A stretch of DNA of 64,000 bases from QQVM01 sp964544885. Its GTDB lineage: Bacteria > Bacteroidota > Bacteroidia > AKYH767-A > 2013-40CM-41-45. Below, piece after piece: positions 50,896-59,681 of this stretch; within the stretch, counting starts at the first letter, position 1, and every line of letters starts with the position of its first letter. The notes under the pieces were generated by a model. It searched no databases and was not told the DNA's origin. It saw only the letters and a list, made by a program, of their open reading frames with translations. The translations under genes were made by a program, and so were the position numbers. The DNA lies in the NCBI GenBank assembly GCA_964544885.1, contig CAZJDX010000004.1, positions 1 through 64,000 of the forward strand, written 5' to 3'.

Positions 50896-52311
50896 TCAGC
50901 TTTGATGTTGCAATGCAGTTTGCTGCATTGCCGGATTTAGAGCCTCTTCCTGAAATCCTTTGTGAGGTAATGAAAAATAAAAAGTTGCTCCGATTCCCGG
51001 TTGGCCTTCACCCCATACATTCCCTCCATGCCTTTCAACAATCCTTTTTACAATACTCAGTCCAACTCCGGTTCCAGAAAATTCAGACTCATGATGCAGG
51101 CGACTGAATACATTGAAAAGTTTTTTATAATAGGTCATGTCAAAGCCGGCACCGTTATCCCTGACAAAATACACCTGCTCATTATTTTTAAAATAACTTC
51201 CTATCCGTATCTGTGGGTTAGGTTTTGCTGAGGAATATTTCAGCGCATTGTTTATGAGATTTACCCATACCTGATTGATCAGTTTTTTATCACCGAAAGC
51301 ATCATTCAGGTTGTCCACTTGTACAGAAGTCTTATTTTCCGGGTCATTGCTGAGATTTTCTTCCAGGATATGGTCGACAAGTTGCCTCATACTCACCTGT
51401 TCAACGGTGATATCCTGTCTGCCCACCCTGGCAAATTCGAGAAGGTCTTCAACCAGCTGCTGTATTTTATTTGAGTTCCTGATGATCCTTGTCAATATCT
51501 GCTTAGCCTCTTCCGGCATACCCTCCCCGAATTCACTTTGCAGAATGTCTGCAAGGGTAGAGATTCCCCTGAGTGGCGACCTCAAATCATGTGAGACAGA
51601 ATGATTGAAGGCGTCAAGTTCCTGATTTGCTGTTTCCAGTTCCATCAGTTTTGACTCAAGTGTTGAATTCAGGGATTTAATCTCCTCTTCCTGTTTGACT
51701 CTTTGATCGATGTCCCTGATAACTCCGTGAAAACCTTCCACCCGTTCATTCTTCATTCTCAACATGACCGTTTGTTCGATCCATCTCGGATTACCTTGTT
51801 TGTCGATAATCTGAAGATCCCGGATGGTTTCCGGTATTTTCTTATCAAACTGTATTCGGTAGAATTCCTGTACTGTCAGAAGCATGGAAGGATTGATCAG
51901 CGTGGTGAAATGTTTGCCGCTCAACTCCTCCGGCTTAAATCCGTAATTCGTTTCGACACGTTTATTGAAATAGGTGAAATTCCCTTTATAGTCGGTGATA
52001 TAAATAACCTCGGCGGCATCCTCGATCAGACTTTTATACATACTGCCGGTATCACTTCTGCCTGTGGCCATGGAATTAACCCGGTATGCCACGAATATCC
52101 CTGTGAAAAACAGGATCAAGGGTATCAGATCAATGATTTGCAGCAGCGGATCCTGAAGATGGAGCGTAAGGACCCTGGAAAGGCTGAAATTGGTATCTGA
52201 CGGAGTCCGGATCAGTGTTGCCGCAAGAGGGAAGACCAGGCCGGCAAGAAATCCTGACAGACCATAGTAGAAAGCGAGCTTACCCGGATTGGATTTCTTA
52301 TATCCGGACAT
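50896..52311 (-). CDS. Membrane PAS-domain sensor histidine kinase
   Basis: A protein of 471 residues. Two membrane helices lie near 12-33 and 58-78. A PAS domain covers about 90-205 (AEVIYITDYKGNFTYFNKRVE and the PAC end GFHGVIRDIDQR). A coiled coil leads to HisKA with SVSHDLRSPLRG, phospho-accepting His241. The ATPase domain has NLINNALKY, RDNGAGFDM and GTGVGLSIVKRIVERHGG boxes. It lacks its own receiver domain; two lone receiver proteins are encoded just upstream on the same strand, which are the natural partners. The signal sensed is unknown. Confidence 0.93.
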   Translation of the reverse strand: MSGYKKSNPGKLAFYYGLSGFLAGLVFPLAATLIRTPSDTNFSLSRVLTLHLQDPLLQIIDLIPLILFFTGIFVAYRVNSMATGRSDTGSMYKSLIEDAAEVIYITDYKGNFTYFNKRVETNYGFKPEELSGKHFTTLINPSMLLTVQEFYRIQFDKKIPETIRDLQIIDKQGNPRWIEQTVMLRMKNERVEGFHGVIRDIDQRVKQEEEIKSLNSTLESKLMELETANQELDAFNHSVSHDLRSPLRGISTLADILQSEFGEGMPEEAKQILTRIIRNSNKIQQLVEDLLEFARVGRQDITVEQVSMRQLVDHILEENLSNDPENKTSVQVDNLNDAFGDKKLINQVWVNLINNALKYSSAKPNPQIRIGSYFKNNEQVYFVRDNGAGFDMTYYKKLFNVFSRLHHESEFSGTGVGLSIVKRIVERHGGNVWGEGQPGIGATFYFSLPHKGFQEEALNPAMQQTALQHQS

Positions 52312-52494
52312 CTTGGTAGAACATTACAATCCGTCTGATGAATGACATGAGAACAGTTTCATTTTCCCGTGCCCGGCCAGGTCAATCATTACCCTTCCTG
52401 TCGCAGAGGAATTTCGGATAGTGCTGTAGGACCTGGCTTATGAGCAATGCTACCTTTTCACAATAGCCGGGATTAAATCCTGTTTACAGAAAAA

Positions 52495-52929
52495 TTACGG
52501 GTAGGTTTCGGAGATCTCGTTTTTTAATTCGATGAGCTGTTCCCTGTTCAGGGGTTTTGACATGAAGCTGTGGATGTAATTATTGCCTTCGCCCCTTGAA
52601 ATATCTTTGGGATCCATTGTGGATGAGAGCATGATAACCTTGCAGAACTGGTGGATAGTCTTTGGTAATTTTTCGTATTGTTCAATGAAATCAAAGCCAT
52701 CCATCGCCGGCATATGAATGTCAAGAAAGATCAGCTTTGGTAAGAGCGGATAGTTCTTGTGGTTTTCCAGCAGGAATTCAAGCGCTTTTGCTGCGGTATT
52801 GAATTCAATGATGTCAGTTGCAAATTGTGAAGAGATCAGAATTTTCTTACTGATGAATACATCTACTTCGGTATCATCTATCAGCATAATGCGGGGCTGA
52901 ACAGGATATCCGTCAGAATTGATTTTCAT
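52495..52929 (-). CDS. Single-domain response regulator
   Basis: A receiver domain only, 144 residues. The acidic pair is in IMLIDDTEVDVF, the phospho-acceptor Asp in IFLDIHMPAMDGFDF, the Thr/Ser switch in IMLSST, and the Lys in SFMSKPL. The VDVF--KKIL pattern after the acidic pair recalls the Rcp1-like receivers that partner phytochrome-type kinases. It starts 6 nt after the receiver gene upstream and lies 183 nt before the kinase gene, so one operon is possible. Confidence 0.92.
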   Translation of the reverse strand: MKINSDGYPVQPRIMLIDDTEVDVFISKKILISSQFATDIIEFNTAAKALEFLLENHKNYPLLPKLIFLDIHMPAMDGFDFIEQYEKLPKTIHQFCKVIMLSSTMDPKDISRGEGNNYIHSFMSKPLNREQLIELKNEISETYP

Positions 52930-52935
52930 GCTTAA

Positions 52936-53325
52936 TTAAGATTTAATAAGAAATTTAGAGTGAATACTGTTTATTACTTCCGCAACCTTGTCAATGTCGG
53001 TTGTTTTATTGAGGAATTTATCGGCGCCGAGTTCAAGACAGGTCTTACGGTATTTATCGTCTGAATGATTGGTAAGCATAATTACCTTGCAATCCCGTTT
53101 TGCATCTTTGATATGTTTAAGAACATCAATGCCGCTGATACCTGGCATTTTTATGTCAAGAATGACCAGTCTGGGATCGATCAGTTGAAGAAGAGTAATG
53201 GCCTCTTCTCCATTTTTTGCATGTGCAATTGATTCAATGAAATCAATTTCCGCCATTACCGGATATAGTCGCTGTACAATTACAGAGGAATCTTCAACAA
53301 TCAGGACTTTGATCTTATTTTTCAT
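52936..53325 (-). CDS. Single-domain response regulator
   Basis: A receiver domain only, 129 residues: VLIVEDSSVIVQRL, the acceptor Asp in LVILDIKMPGISGIDVL, the switch Thr in IMLTNHSD and the Lys in FLNKTTD. No DNA-binding output. It is the first gene of the group, with a probable -7 box just upstream, and nearly touches the next receiver gene. It may work in a phosphorelay with the PAS kinase. Confidence 0.92.
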   Translation of the reverse strand: MKNKIKVLIVEDSSVIVQRLYPVMAEIDFIESIAHAKNGEEAITLLQLIDPRLVILDIKMPGISGIDVLKHIKDAKRDCKVIMLTNHSDDKYRKTCLELGADKFLNKTTDIDKVAEVINSIHSKFLIKS

Positions 53326-53345
53326 TCGTTTGATTTAAATAATTG

Positions 53346-53353
53346 CAAATTTA
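53346..53353 (-). promoter_or_regulatory. Probable -7 box of the receiver gene pair
   Basis: On the minus strand TAAATTTG fits TAnnTTTG, 20 nt before the ATG at 53325. I do not see the -33 TTTG. Confidence 0.45.
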
Positions 53354-53524
53354 CGCTTATTGAAGCCCTTTGTCTGTAGCTAAACGCTTGATTTTAATTT
53401 GTTGTTTCCTGAAAAGCTTGTCCTGATTATGACTACACCGTATTTAAATGATAAAAACCAGGCCGTAAAAAAGGTTTTAAAGGTTTGAGGCAGCTATGCG
53501 GAACAAGTATAACGTGTGTGCGAA

Positions 53525-53628
53525 GTTTGAGTGAGCAGCAGTTAACCTTCCTGTTCATTAACATTGAAACTCACACAAACCTTACACTAAACCAAAGGTC
53601 CTTGATGGAAAGACAGGCGGCCTTTTTT
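53525..53628 (+). ncRNA. Candidate structured small RNA with terminator
   Basis: The forward strand shows three elements in order. An 11-bp stem with one mismatch (GTTTGAGTGAG at 53525-53535 with CTCACACAAAC at 53570-53580) encloses an inner stem (GTTAA 53541-53545, TTAAC 53558-53562). Then comes a terminator-like hairpin (AAAGGTC 53594-53600 with GGCCTTT 53619-53625, one G-T pair) running into TTTTTT. Both flanking genes are on the other strand, so this terminator belongs to no known gene. I find no clean promoter. The whole 420-bp gap 53326-53745 otherwise looks empty. Confidence 0.4.
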
Positions 53629-53745
53629 GTTTTCTTTTGTTACATAGAGGTGAGTCAATAGCCCTTCTGTTTTTTCTTTCTCAAACTCAAACTAAGATAA
53701 TAAGCGAAAATCAGATGCCTGATCCGGTGATTCCCGCTGAAAGCA

Positions 53746-54387
53746 TTATTCCAGCAAGTGATTGGATATGGCGTAATGAGTAAGTTCCGCGCTTGAACGC
53801 ATACCCATTTTATCCAGGATCCTCATTCTATAAGTGCTGATAGTATTGACACTGAGGTTCAGGATTTCGGCAATTTCGGTCACTGTTTTTCCGGACGCAA
53901 TCAAACGTAAGACATCAAACTCCCTGTCAGAAAGAACTTCATGCGGCATACCGTTGTGTCCTTTGTTAATGGAATGAAGCAGTTTCTCCGCAACCTTTGG
54001 ATTGATGTATTTATTCCCTTGTAAAATCTGCTGGATAGCTTTTACCAGTTCATCCGGCGCGCTTTCTTTTGTGAGATACCCGGCTGCACCGGATTTAAGT
54101 ACCCTGACCGCATAAAGATCTTCGGAATGTATGCTTAAAACCAATACCGGTGTGTCGGGTTTGTCGATCTTTAATTGCTTCAGTGTATCGAGTCCGTTTC
54201 TTCCGGGCATGGAAAGGTCAGTTATGATGATATCCCAATGACTGCTTCGGGCGGTCTGAAGTAATTCATTACCATTGCTTACCTCGGTAAATGCGGCATC
54301 AGGGTATTCGTCGAGAAGGATCTGAATCAGTCCTTTTCTGACCACTGTATGATCATCCGCTATAAGTATTTTGATTCCTGATGACAT
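53746..54387 (-). CDS. NarL/FixJ-type response regulator
   Basis: A protein of 213 residues. The receiver domain has LIADDHTVVRKGL, acceptor Asp in IIITDLSMPGRNGLDTL, the switch Ser in VLSIHS and Lys in YLTKESAPDE. The C-terminal LuxR helix-turn-helix reads LSDREFDVLRLIASGKTVTEIAEILNLSVNTISTYR. It acts as a DNA-binding regulator after phosphorylation. It is divergent from the nos operon (310 nt between starts), so it could control it, but that rests on position alone. No dedicated kinase gene lies beside it. Confidence 0.94.
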   Translation of the reverse strand: MSSGIKILIADDHTVVRKGLIQILLDEYPDAAFTEVSNGNELLQTARSSHWDIIITDLSMPGRNGLDTLKQLKIDKPDTPVLVLSIHSEDLYAVRVLKSGAAGYLTKESAPDELVKAIQQILQGNKYINPKVAEKLLHSINKGHNGMPHEVLSDREFDVLRLIASGKTVTEIAEILNLSVNTISTYRMRILDKMGMRSSAELTHYAISNHLLE

Positions 54388-54566
54388 AATCCCTCAAAAA
54401 CAGATTAAAAATGAAATGTACAGAATTGTTAATAAACATTTCTCAAGTCAATTGCTATAAATTTACAAAAAAATATTTTTTTTGCAAAATGTGCCCTGAT
54501 TTAACTCAATAGAGTGTTTTTATAGATAAGAAATCCCGGGACAATGGGCTTTTGTTTGTGCAATTC

Positions 54567-54580
54567 TTGATGAATGTCAT
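54567..54580 (+). promoter_or_regulatory. Possible Crp/Fnr-type operator upstream of the nos operon
   Basis: TTGATGAATGTCAT matches 8 of 10 defined positions of the Fnr/Crp-type palindrome TTGAT-N4-ATCAA. Its centre is about 64 nt before the start expected from the -7 box at 54625. Anaerobic control of nos genes by such regulators is common, but one imperfect match is weak evidence. Confidence 0.3.
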
Positions 54581-54603
54581 ATTTAATTTTGAGGCAGGTC
54601 ATA

Positions 54604-54632
54604 TTGCGGTTTTTATCCCAGGCATAATTTTG
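54604..54632 (+). promoter_or_regulatory. Probable promoter of the nos operon
   Basis: TTG at 54604-54606, 18 nt of spacer, then TAATTTTG at 54625-54632, close to the Bacteroidota consensus. A second TAATTTTG at 54584-54591 could be an alternative. The first gene starts at 54697. Confidence 0.5.
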
Positions 54633-54696
54633 AGCCATGAATTTAAATCTATATACAGTAAGAATTCTCCTTTATAAATCATTAAACACAAAAACC

Positions 54697-55221
54697 ATGA
54701 AAAAAAGTATGCATAAAGTATTCAATGGAGGAAGGGTATCACTGAGTCTGGTATTTTTATTCGGACTCTTCCTTTTTCAAAGCTGCGGGTCATCGGAACA
54801 GAACACGGAAGCAACGGAATCAGAGAGTACTGAAGAAAGCGGAAATCTGATGAAGGACGCGGAAGAAATGGAATACGATGGAAAGGGATTCGGTCCGGTA
54901 AAAAGTGTTACACTAACGGAAACCATTGATGAAGCCCTTGCATCTGAAGGCCTGAAGCACTTTGAAGCAAAGTGTACTGCTTGTCACAAATTCGCTGAAG
55001 AGAAGTATGTCGGACCTGGTCTGGTAGACATTACAAAGCGCCGTAAACCTGAATGGATCATGAATATGATCTTAAATCCGCAGGAGATGACGCAAAGAGA
55101 TCCGATCGCCAAAGAATTGTTCGCGACTTATCTGACTCAGATGACGAATCAGAACGTAACTGAACCGGAAGCCAGAAGTATTCTTGAATATTTCAGGAAG
55201 ATGGATTCTTCAGCCAATTAA
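54697..55221 (+). CDS. Lipoprotein cytochrome c, likely electron donor to NosZ
   Basis: A protein of 174 residues from the ATG at 54697 (an upstream TTG or similar start is unlikely). The signal ends in a lipobox, GLFLFQSCGSS. A Glu/Ser/Thr-rich linker of about 35 residues follows. The heme domain has CTACHKF near residue 90, then YVGPGLVDITKRRKPEWIMNMILNPQEM and the probable axial Met in TQMTNQNVTE. It is a small class I cytochrome c anchored in a membrane from the periplasmic side. It opens the operon 38 nt before nosZ and is the natural candidate to pass electrons to NosZ, as cytochromes do in clade II nos clusters. Confidence 0.88.
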   Translation: MKKSMHKVFNGGRVSLSLVFLFGLFLFQSCGSSEQNTEATESESTEESGNLMKDAEEMEYDGKGFGPVKSVTLTETIDEALASEGLKHFEAKCTACHKFAEEKYVGPGLVDITKRRKPEWIMNMILNPQEMTQRDPIAKELFATYLTQMTNQNVTEPEARSILEYFRKMDSSAN

Positions 55222-55259
55222 TATATACAATCAACCATATTTTAAAACAGGAGGAACTT

Positions 55260-57224
55260 ATGAAACCTTTGACAATAAACAGATTATTATTCGCGGTGTT
55301 GGTGGCTGCCGCAATGTTACTCACTGCATGCGGTGGTGGAAAACAAAAAAAGCCAGTAAGTACCGGTGACGCAGCATCCAAAGTTTATGTTGCACCGGGG
55401 AAATTGGACACGTATTATCAGTTCCTTTCCGGTGGATTCAGCGGCCAGGTAAGTGTATACGGACTGCCCTCCGGAAGACTTTTGAGAATCATCCCCGTCT
55501 TTGCCGTTAATGCGGAGAATGGTTGGGGTTTCACCGAGGAAACCAAGCCAATGCTCGAAAGTACACATGGATTTGTTCCCTGGGATGATTCACACCATCC
55601 GGAATTGTCAATGACAGATGGTGTACCCGATGGAAGATGGTTATTTATTAATTCAAATAATACTCCGCGTATTGCCCGGATCAATCTCTCAACCTTCCGT
55701 ACCGAAGAGATACTGGAAATTCCAAACAGCGGTGGTAATCATGCTTCTCCTTTCGCTACAGAAAATACGGAGTATGTGGTTGCCGGCACCCGATTCAGTG
55801 TTCCGATCACGGGTAATAAAGATGTGCCGATCTCTACCTACAAAGAAAATTTCCAGGGGACTATTACATTCGTAAAAGTTGACAAGGAGCATGGTGATAT
55901 GGATGTCGCATTTCAGATTCTGATGCCACCATTTGATTTTGACCTCAGTCATTGTGGTAAAGGCCCTTCTTCCGGCTGGTTCTTTTTCTCATGCTATAAT
56001 TCTGAAAGAGCACACACACTTCTTGAAGCAAATGCATCACAGAATGACAAGGACTTCATTGTTGCTGTAGACTGGAAACTTGCCGAGAAGTATCTCGCCG
56101 AAGGAAAAGCGAAGGATTTCCCCGGTGAATATTACAGCAACCGTTATGATGATAACAAACACATGGCAACCACCACCATCCGTAAATCTACCAAGATGCT
56201 GGATCCCAAGGATTGTCCCGGAATGGTCTATTTGATGCCATGTCCAAAATCTCCTCATGGAGCGGATGTTGATCCGACCGGTGAATACATTGTCGGAGGA
56301 GGAAAACTTGCTACCGTAATTCCTGTATTCTCTTTTTCTAAAATGAAAGCTGCCATTGAAGCAAAGGACTTCATAGGAGAAGTAGATGGATTACCCATTC
56401 TTAAGTATGAATCAGTTATGGCCGGTGAAGTTCAGAAACCTGGTCTTGGACCTTTACATACTGAATTTGACGGCAAGGGTTATGCTTATACCTCAATGTT
56501 CGTCTCTTCCGAAGTTGTTAAGTGGAAACTGGGTACATGGGAAGTAGTTGACCGCATTCCGACATATTATTCCATTGGTCACCTTTCTATTCCGGGCGGC
56601 GACTCAAAAACTCCATGGCCAGAGTACCTACTTGCAATGAATAAGATCACCAAGGACCGTTACCTCTTAACCGGTCCGGAACTCAGTCAGAGCGCCCAGC
56701 TGATCGATATCTCAGGTGAAAAGATGAAACTGTTGAGTGACTTTCCAACGGTGGGTGAACCACACTATGCACAGGGAATTCCTGCTGATCTGGTGATGAA
56801 GAATCAGGTGAAAGTGTTCAAACTGGAAGATAATGTTCATCCTTATGCCTGTAAATCAGAGAAGGATGCGCGTGTAGAAAGAAATGGAAAGACCGTGCAT
56901 GTATATATGACAAGTATTCGTTCGCATTTCTATCCTGATAATATTGAAGGAATCAGAGTAGGTGATACGGTTTATTTCCACGTTACCAACCTGGAGCAGG
57001 ACTGGGATACACCACACGGATTCGCCATCAAAGGCTCAACCAATTCAGAATTGCTGATCATGCCGGGAGAAACTTCTACGTTGAAGTTTGTAGCAAAAAC
57101 CGCTGATATTTATCCATATTACTGTACCGATTTCTGCTCAGCGCTTCATCAGGAAATGCAAGGATACCTTAGAGTTTCGCCTGCCAACTCTAATGTCCCG
57201 ATTTCATATTCGACAGGCAAATAA
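55260..57224 (+). CDS. nosZ: Nitrous oxide reductase, clade II (Sec type)
   Basis: A protein of 654 residues that reduces N2O to N2 in the periplasm. The signal is a Sec lipoprotein type (LLFAVLVAAAMLLTACGGG), with no twin Arg, which places it in clade II. All seven CuZ His ligands are visible: two in DDSHHPE, and one each in GGNHAS, SPHGAD, GPLHTE, IGHLSI and GEPHYA. The CuA site in the C-terminal cupredoxin domain has HFYPDNI and CTDFCSALHQEM with both Cys, His and Met. It should be functional. A ribosome-binding-like AGGAGG lies before the ATG, and a hairpin with a T-run follows the gene. Confidence 0.98.
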   Translation: MKPLTINRLLFAVLVAAAMLLTACGGGKQKKPVSTGDAASKVYVAPGKLDTYYQFLSGGFSGQVSVYGLPSGRLLRIIPVFAVNAENGWGFTEETKPMLESTHGFVPWDDSHHPELSMTDGVPDGRWLFINSNNTPRIARINLSTFRTEEILEIPNSGGNHASPFATENTEYVVAGTRFSVPITGNKDVPISTYKENFQGTITFVKVDKEHGDMDVAFQILMPPFDFDLSHCGKGPSSGWFFFSCYNSERAHTLLEANASQNDKDFIVAVDWKLAEKYLAEGKAKDFPGEYYSNRYDDNKHMATTTIRKSTKMLDPKDCPGMVYLMPCPKSPHGADVDPTGEYIVGGGKLATVIPVFSFSKMKAAIEAKDFIGEVDGLPILKYESVMAGEVQKPGLGPLHTEFDGKGYAYTSMFVSSEVVKWKLGTWEVVDRIPTYYSIGHLSIPGGDSKTPWPEYLLAMNKITKDRYLLTGPELSQSAQLIDISGEKMKLLSDFPTVGEPHYAQGIPADLVMKNQVKVFKLEDNVHPYACKSEKDARVERNGKTVHVYMTSIRSHFYPDNIEGIRVGDTVYFHVTNLEQDWDTPHGFAIKGSTNSELLIMPGETSTLKFVAKTADIYPYYCTDFCSALHQEMQGYLRVSPANSNVPISYSTGK

Positions 57225-57239
57225 AGGAGAGAGAGCGAG

Positions 57240-57271
57240 CAGGGGGACATAGTTCCCCTGTTTGCTTTTTT
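57240..57271 (+). terminator. Hairpin with T-run after nosZ
   Basis: CAGGGG (57240-57245) pairs with CCCCTG (57255-57260) around 9 nt, followed by TTTGCTTTTTT. It may end part of the transcripts, giving more nosZ than accessory gene mRNA. Confidence 0.7.
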
Positions 57272-57360
57272 CAGAAATCCTGAATATTTTCAGGTATTGA
57301 TCTTAGTGACTTACATTTCAACTCTCAATCTCAAGTTCCATCATTTGATTATCTTGAATC

Positions 57361-57966
57361 ATGAAAAAAAGATCTTCTCTGATTATCGCATTTGTTTCGC
57401 TGGCTATGATTTCAAGCCTGTATCTTCCCTTATGGGACATAAGCCTTGATGCTCCTCAGTATCCGGAGGGCCTGATGATGCAGATATGGCTGGATAACCT
57501 TTCCGGTGACGTAAGCACAATTAGCGGACTCAATCACTACATTGGTATGAAACCGATAAGTGTGGACATGTTTCCGGAGTTCAGTTACATGAAGTACATA
57601 GTTATCGGAGTTATCATTTCCGGTTTAATAGTGGCAATTCTGCGCAAGAAATGGTTGTTTACAGCATGGTATATTGGCTTTTTAATCATCGCGGCACTGG
57701 GTGTTTATGATTTTTGGTTGTGGGAATATGATTATGGACATAATCTCGATCCCAAGGCGGCGATCATCGTGCCTGGCATGAGTTATCAGCCGCCTCTTAT
57801 TGGGTGCAAGGAGTTGTTGAATTTCTACGCTTGTTCTTTCCCGGCAACCGGAGGTTGGATTATTGCAGGTGCAGGAACCATTGCATTCCTGGTATTTCTG
57901 GACGAGATCATTTTGAAGAAAAGAAAGCGTGGAAGTCGTGTAAATCTGGTCGTCAATGGTGCATAA
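57361..57966 (+). CDS. nosB: NosB-like membrane protein
   Basis: A protein of 201 residues with four membrane helices (about 7-25, 79-97, 104-122, 165-185). Between the first two is a periplasmic loop with a His/Met pattern (ISGLNHYIGMKPISVDMFPEF). The position directly after nosZ matches the membrane protein called NosB in clade II clusters; the gene symbol rests on this context and size, not on a motif I can prove. It probably helps N2O respiration or NosZ maturation. It overlaps nosL by 11 nt. Confidence 0.72.
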   Translation: MKKRSSLIIAFVSLAMISSLYLPLWDISLDAPQYPEGLMMQIWLDNLSGDVSTISGLNHYIGMKPISVDMFPEFSYMKYIVIGVIISGLIVAILRKKWLFTAWYIGFLIIAALGVYDFWLWEYDYGHNLDPKAAIIVPGMSYQPPLIGCKELLNFYACSFPATGGWIIAGAGTIAFLVFLDEIILKKRKRGSRVNLVVNGA

Positions 57967-58411
57967 AAGGATCAGTGGTTTTTATTTGCTCATTGCATTA
58001 CTACTGACGGTATTTTTAAGTTCTTGCAGCAGTGGTCCGGAGCCAATTATACCGGGTAAGGATATGTGTGTACTTTGTAAAATGCTTATCATGGATAAGC
58101 GTTTTGGTGCGGAATTGATCACTTCAAAAGGAAAGATTTATAAATTTGACAGCGTTGAATGTTTAATTTCATACCTTAAGGAAAATCCCAGGGAAGAGAA
58201 TCCCGTGAAGGCGCTGTATGTTATCAATCATGCCCAGCCGGGCGAACTTATTGATGCTGAATCGGCCTTCTACCTGAAAAGTGAAAAACTTCCAAGTCCA
58301 ATGGGAGGTAATTTAAGCGCTGTAAAAACAAAGGAAACTGTTGATACTTACTTTTCGGAATATGGCGGTGAGATCTGGACCTGGGAGCAAACACTCCAGG
58401 CTTTTCAGTAG
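57956..58411 (+). CDS. nosL: NosL, copper-binding lipoprotein
   Basis: A protein of 151 residues. The signal peptide ends in a lipobox (TVFLSSCSSG). The NosL domain begins with DMCVLCKMLIMDKRFGAELI, where Cys and Met residues bind Cu(I), and continues with KFDSVECLISYL and the C-terminal SPMGGNLSAVKT. NosL delivers copper to apo-NosZ. It starts within the end of the nosB-like gene, indicating translational coupling. Confidence 0.93.
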   Translation: MVHKRISGFYLLIALLLTVFLSSCSSGPEPIIPGKDMCVLCKMLIMDKRFGAELITSKGKIYKFDSVECLISYLKENPREENPVKALYVINHAQPGELIDAESAFYLKSEKLPSPMGGNLSAVKTKETVDTYFSEYGGEIWTWEQTLQAFQ

Positions 58412-59681
58412 TTACGTAACCTTATCCTATTTTAGTCTTGTCTTTTTTATTCTGGTAGTATTTTCCGGAGATTGTTCTGCAAAGCGTATTGAAGTCGGAG
58501 GAGCCTATCCGCTGAAGTCAATACAAGAAGCGCTTTCTTTATGTGAAGATGGTGATTCTGTCATGGTTCATCCCGGGATCTACAAGGAAGGTGAACTGAT
58601 CATTAACAAGCGGATCCGGTTCATCGGAGTAGGCAAGCCTGTTTTGGATGGTGAATTGAAGCACGCACTCATTACCGTTCGTGCTGCCGGCACTCTTGTC
58701 TCAGGCTTTGAGATCAGGAATACGGGAACCAGTGACATACGTGAAGTGAGCGGAATACGTATTGATGAGGTTAATTTCTGCGTCGTGGAGAATAATCATT
58801 TTTATAATAATTTCTTCGCAGTTTACCTTTCCAATGCGAGCTTCTGCCGGGTGGAGCATAACCGCATCGAAGGATTTGCCAGATCGGAAACCTCCTCAGG
58901 AAACGGGATTCACCTTTGGAAAGGATCAAATAATACCATACTAAGTAATCATATCAGCGGTCACCGCGACGGAATATATTTTGAATTCGTTAAGTTCAGT
59001 TCCATCATTAATAATATCAGCGAGAAGAACCTGAGGTATGGATTGCATTTTATGTTTTCAGATGATGATATTTATAAATATAATATTTTCAGGGAAAATG
59101 GTTCAGGTGTAGCCGTGATGTATACAAGAAGAGTGATCATGGAGAATAATCGCTTTGAGTTTAACTGGGGAAGTGCAGCCTACGGACTCCTGCTGAAAGA
59201 CATCTCACACAGCTTTATCAGGAATAATCTGTTTATCAGGAATACAACCGGCTTATACATGGAGGGGACTAACTCGACAGTCATTGAGGAGAATGAATTT
59301 CTGAAGAATGGATGGGCTGTAAGATTGCTGGGAGACTGTTATGATGATACACTCCGGAGTAATAATTTCAAGTCGAATACCTTTGATATGGCCACAAATG
59401 CCCAGCGAAACATGAATCACATCCGTGGAAATTACTGGAATCAATACAGCGGCTACGACCTTGATAAGGACGGTACCGGAGATATTCCATTCCATCCTGT
59501 AAGTTTTTATTCCAAACTGACAGAGGAATCGCCTCATACTCTGATGATGTTACACAGTTTTTTTGTTGATTTGCTGAATCAGACCGAGAGAGTCGTGCCG
59601 ACCATTACTCCGGCGGAGTTCAGGGATGATGAACCAAAAATGAAACCAATCATTTATGATCAGGATAGAAAATCTGAGTAA
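58362..59681 (+). CDS. nosD: NosD, periplasmic beta-helix maturation protein
   Basis: A protein of 439 residues from the ATG at 58362; this start overlaps nosL by 50 nt, and a GTG at 58368 is an alternative. The hydrophobic signal SYFSLVFFILVVFSGDCSA follows about 25 residues in. The rest is a right-handed beta-helix of the NosD/CASH type: EALSLCEDGDSVMVHPGIYKE, then repeated units with N-hydrophobic-N patterns (VVENNHFYNNFFAVYL, IMENNRFEFNWGSA, FIRNNLFIRNTTG), ending NYWNQYSGYDLDKDGTGDIPF, which is typical of NosD. It acts with NosF and NosY in building the copper centre of NosZ. Confidence 0.94.
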   Translation: MAVRSGPGSKHSRLFSSYVTLSYFSLVFFILVVFSGDCSAKRIEVGGAYPLKSIQEALSLCEDGDSVMVHPGIYKEGELIINKRIRFIGVGKPVLDGELKHALITVRAAGTLVSGFEIRNTGTSDIREVSGIRIDEVNFCVVENNHFYNNFFAVYLSNASFCRVEHNRIEGFARSETSSGNGIHLWKGSNNTILSNHISGHRDGIYFEFVKFSSIINNISEKNLRYGLHFMFSDDDIYKYNIFRENGSGVAVMYTRRVIMENNRFEFNWGSAAYGLLLKDISHSFIRNNLFIRNTTGLYMEGTNSTVIEENEFLKNGWAVRLLGDCYDDTLRSNNFKSNTFDMATNAQRNMNHIRGNYWNQYSGYDLDKDGTGDIPFHPVSFYSKLTEESPHTLMMLHSFFVDLLNQTERVVPTITPAEFRDDEPKMKPIIYDQDRKSE

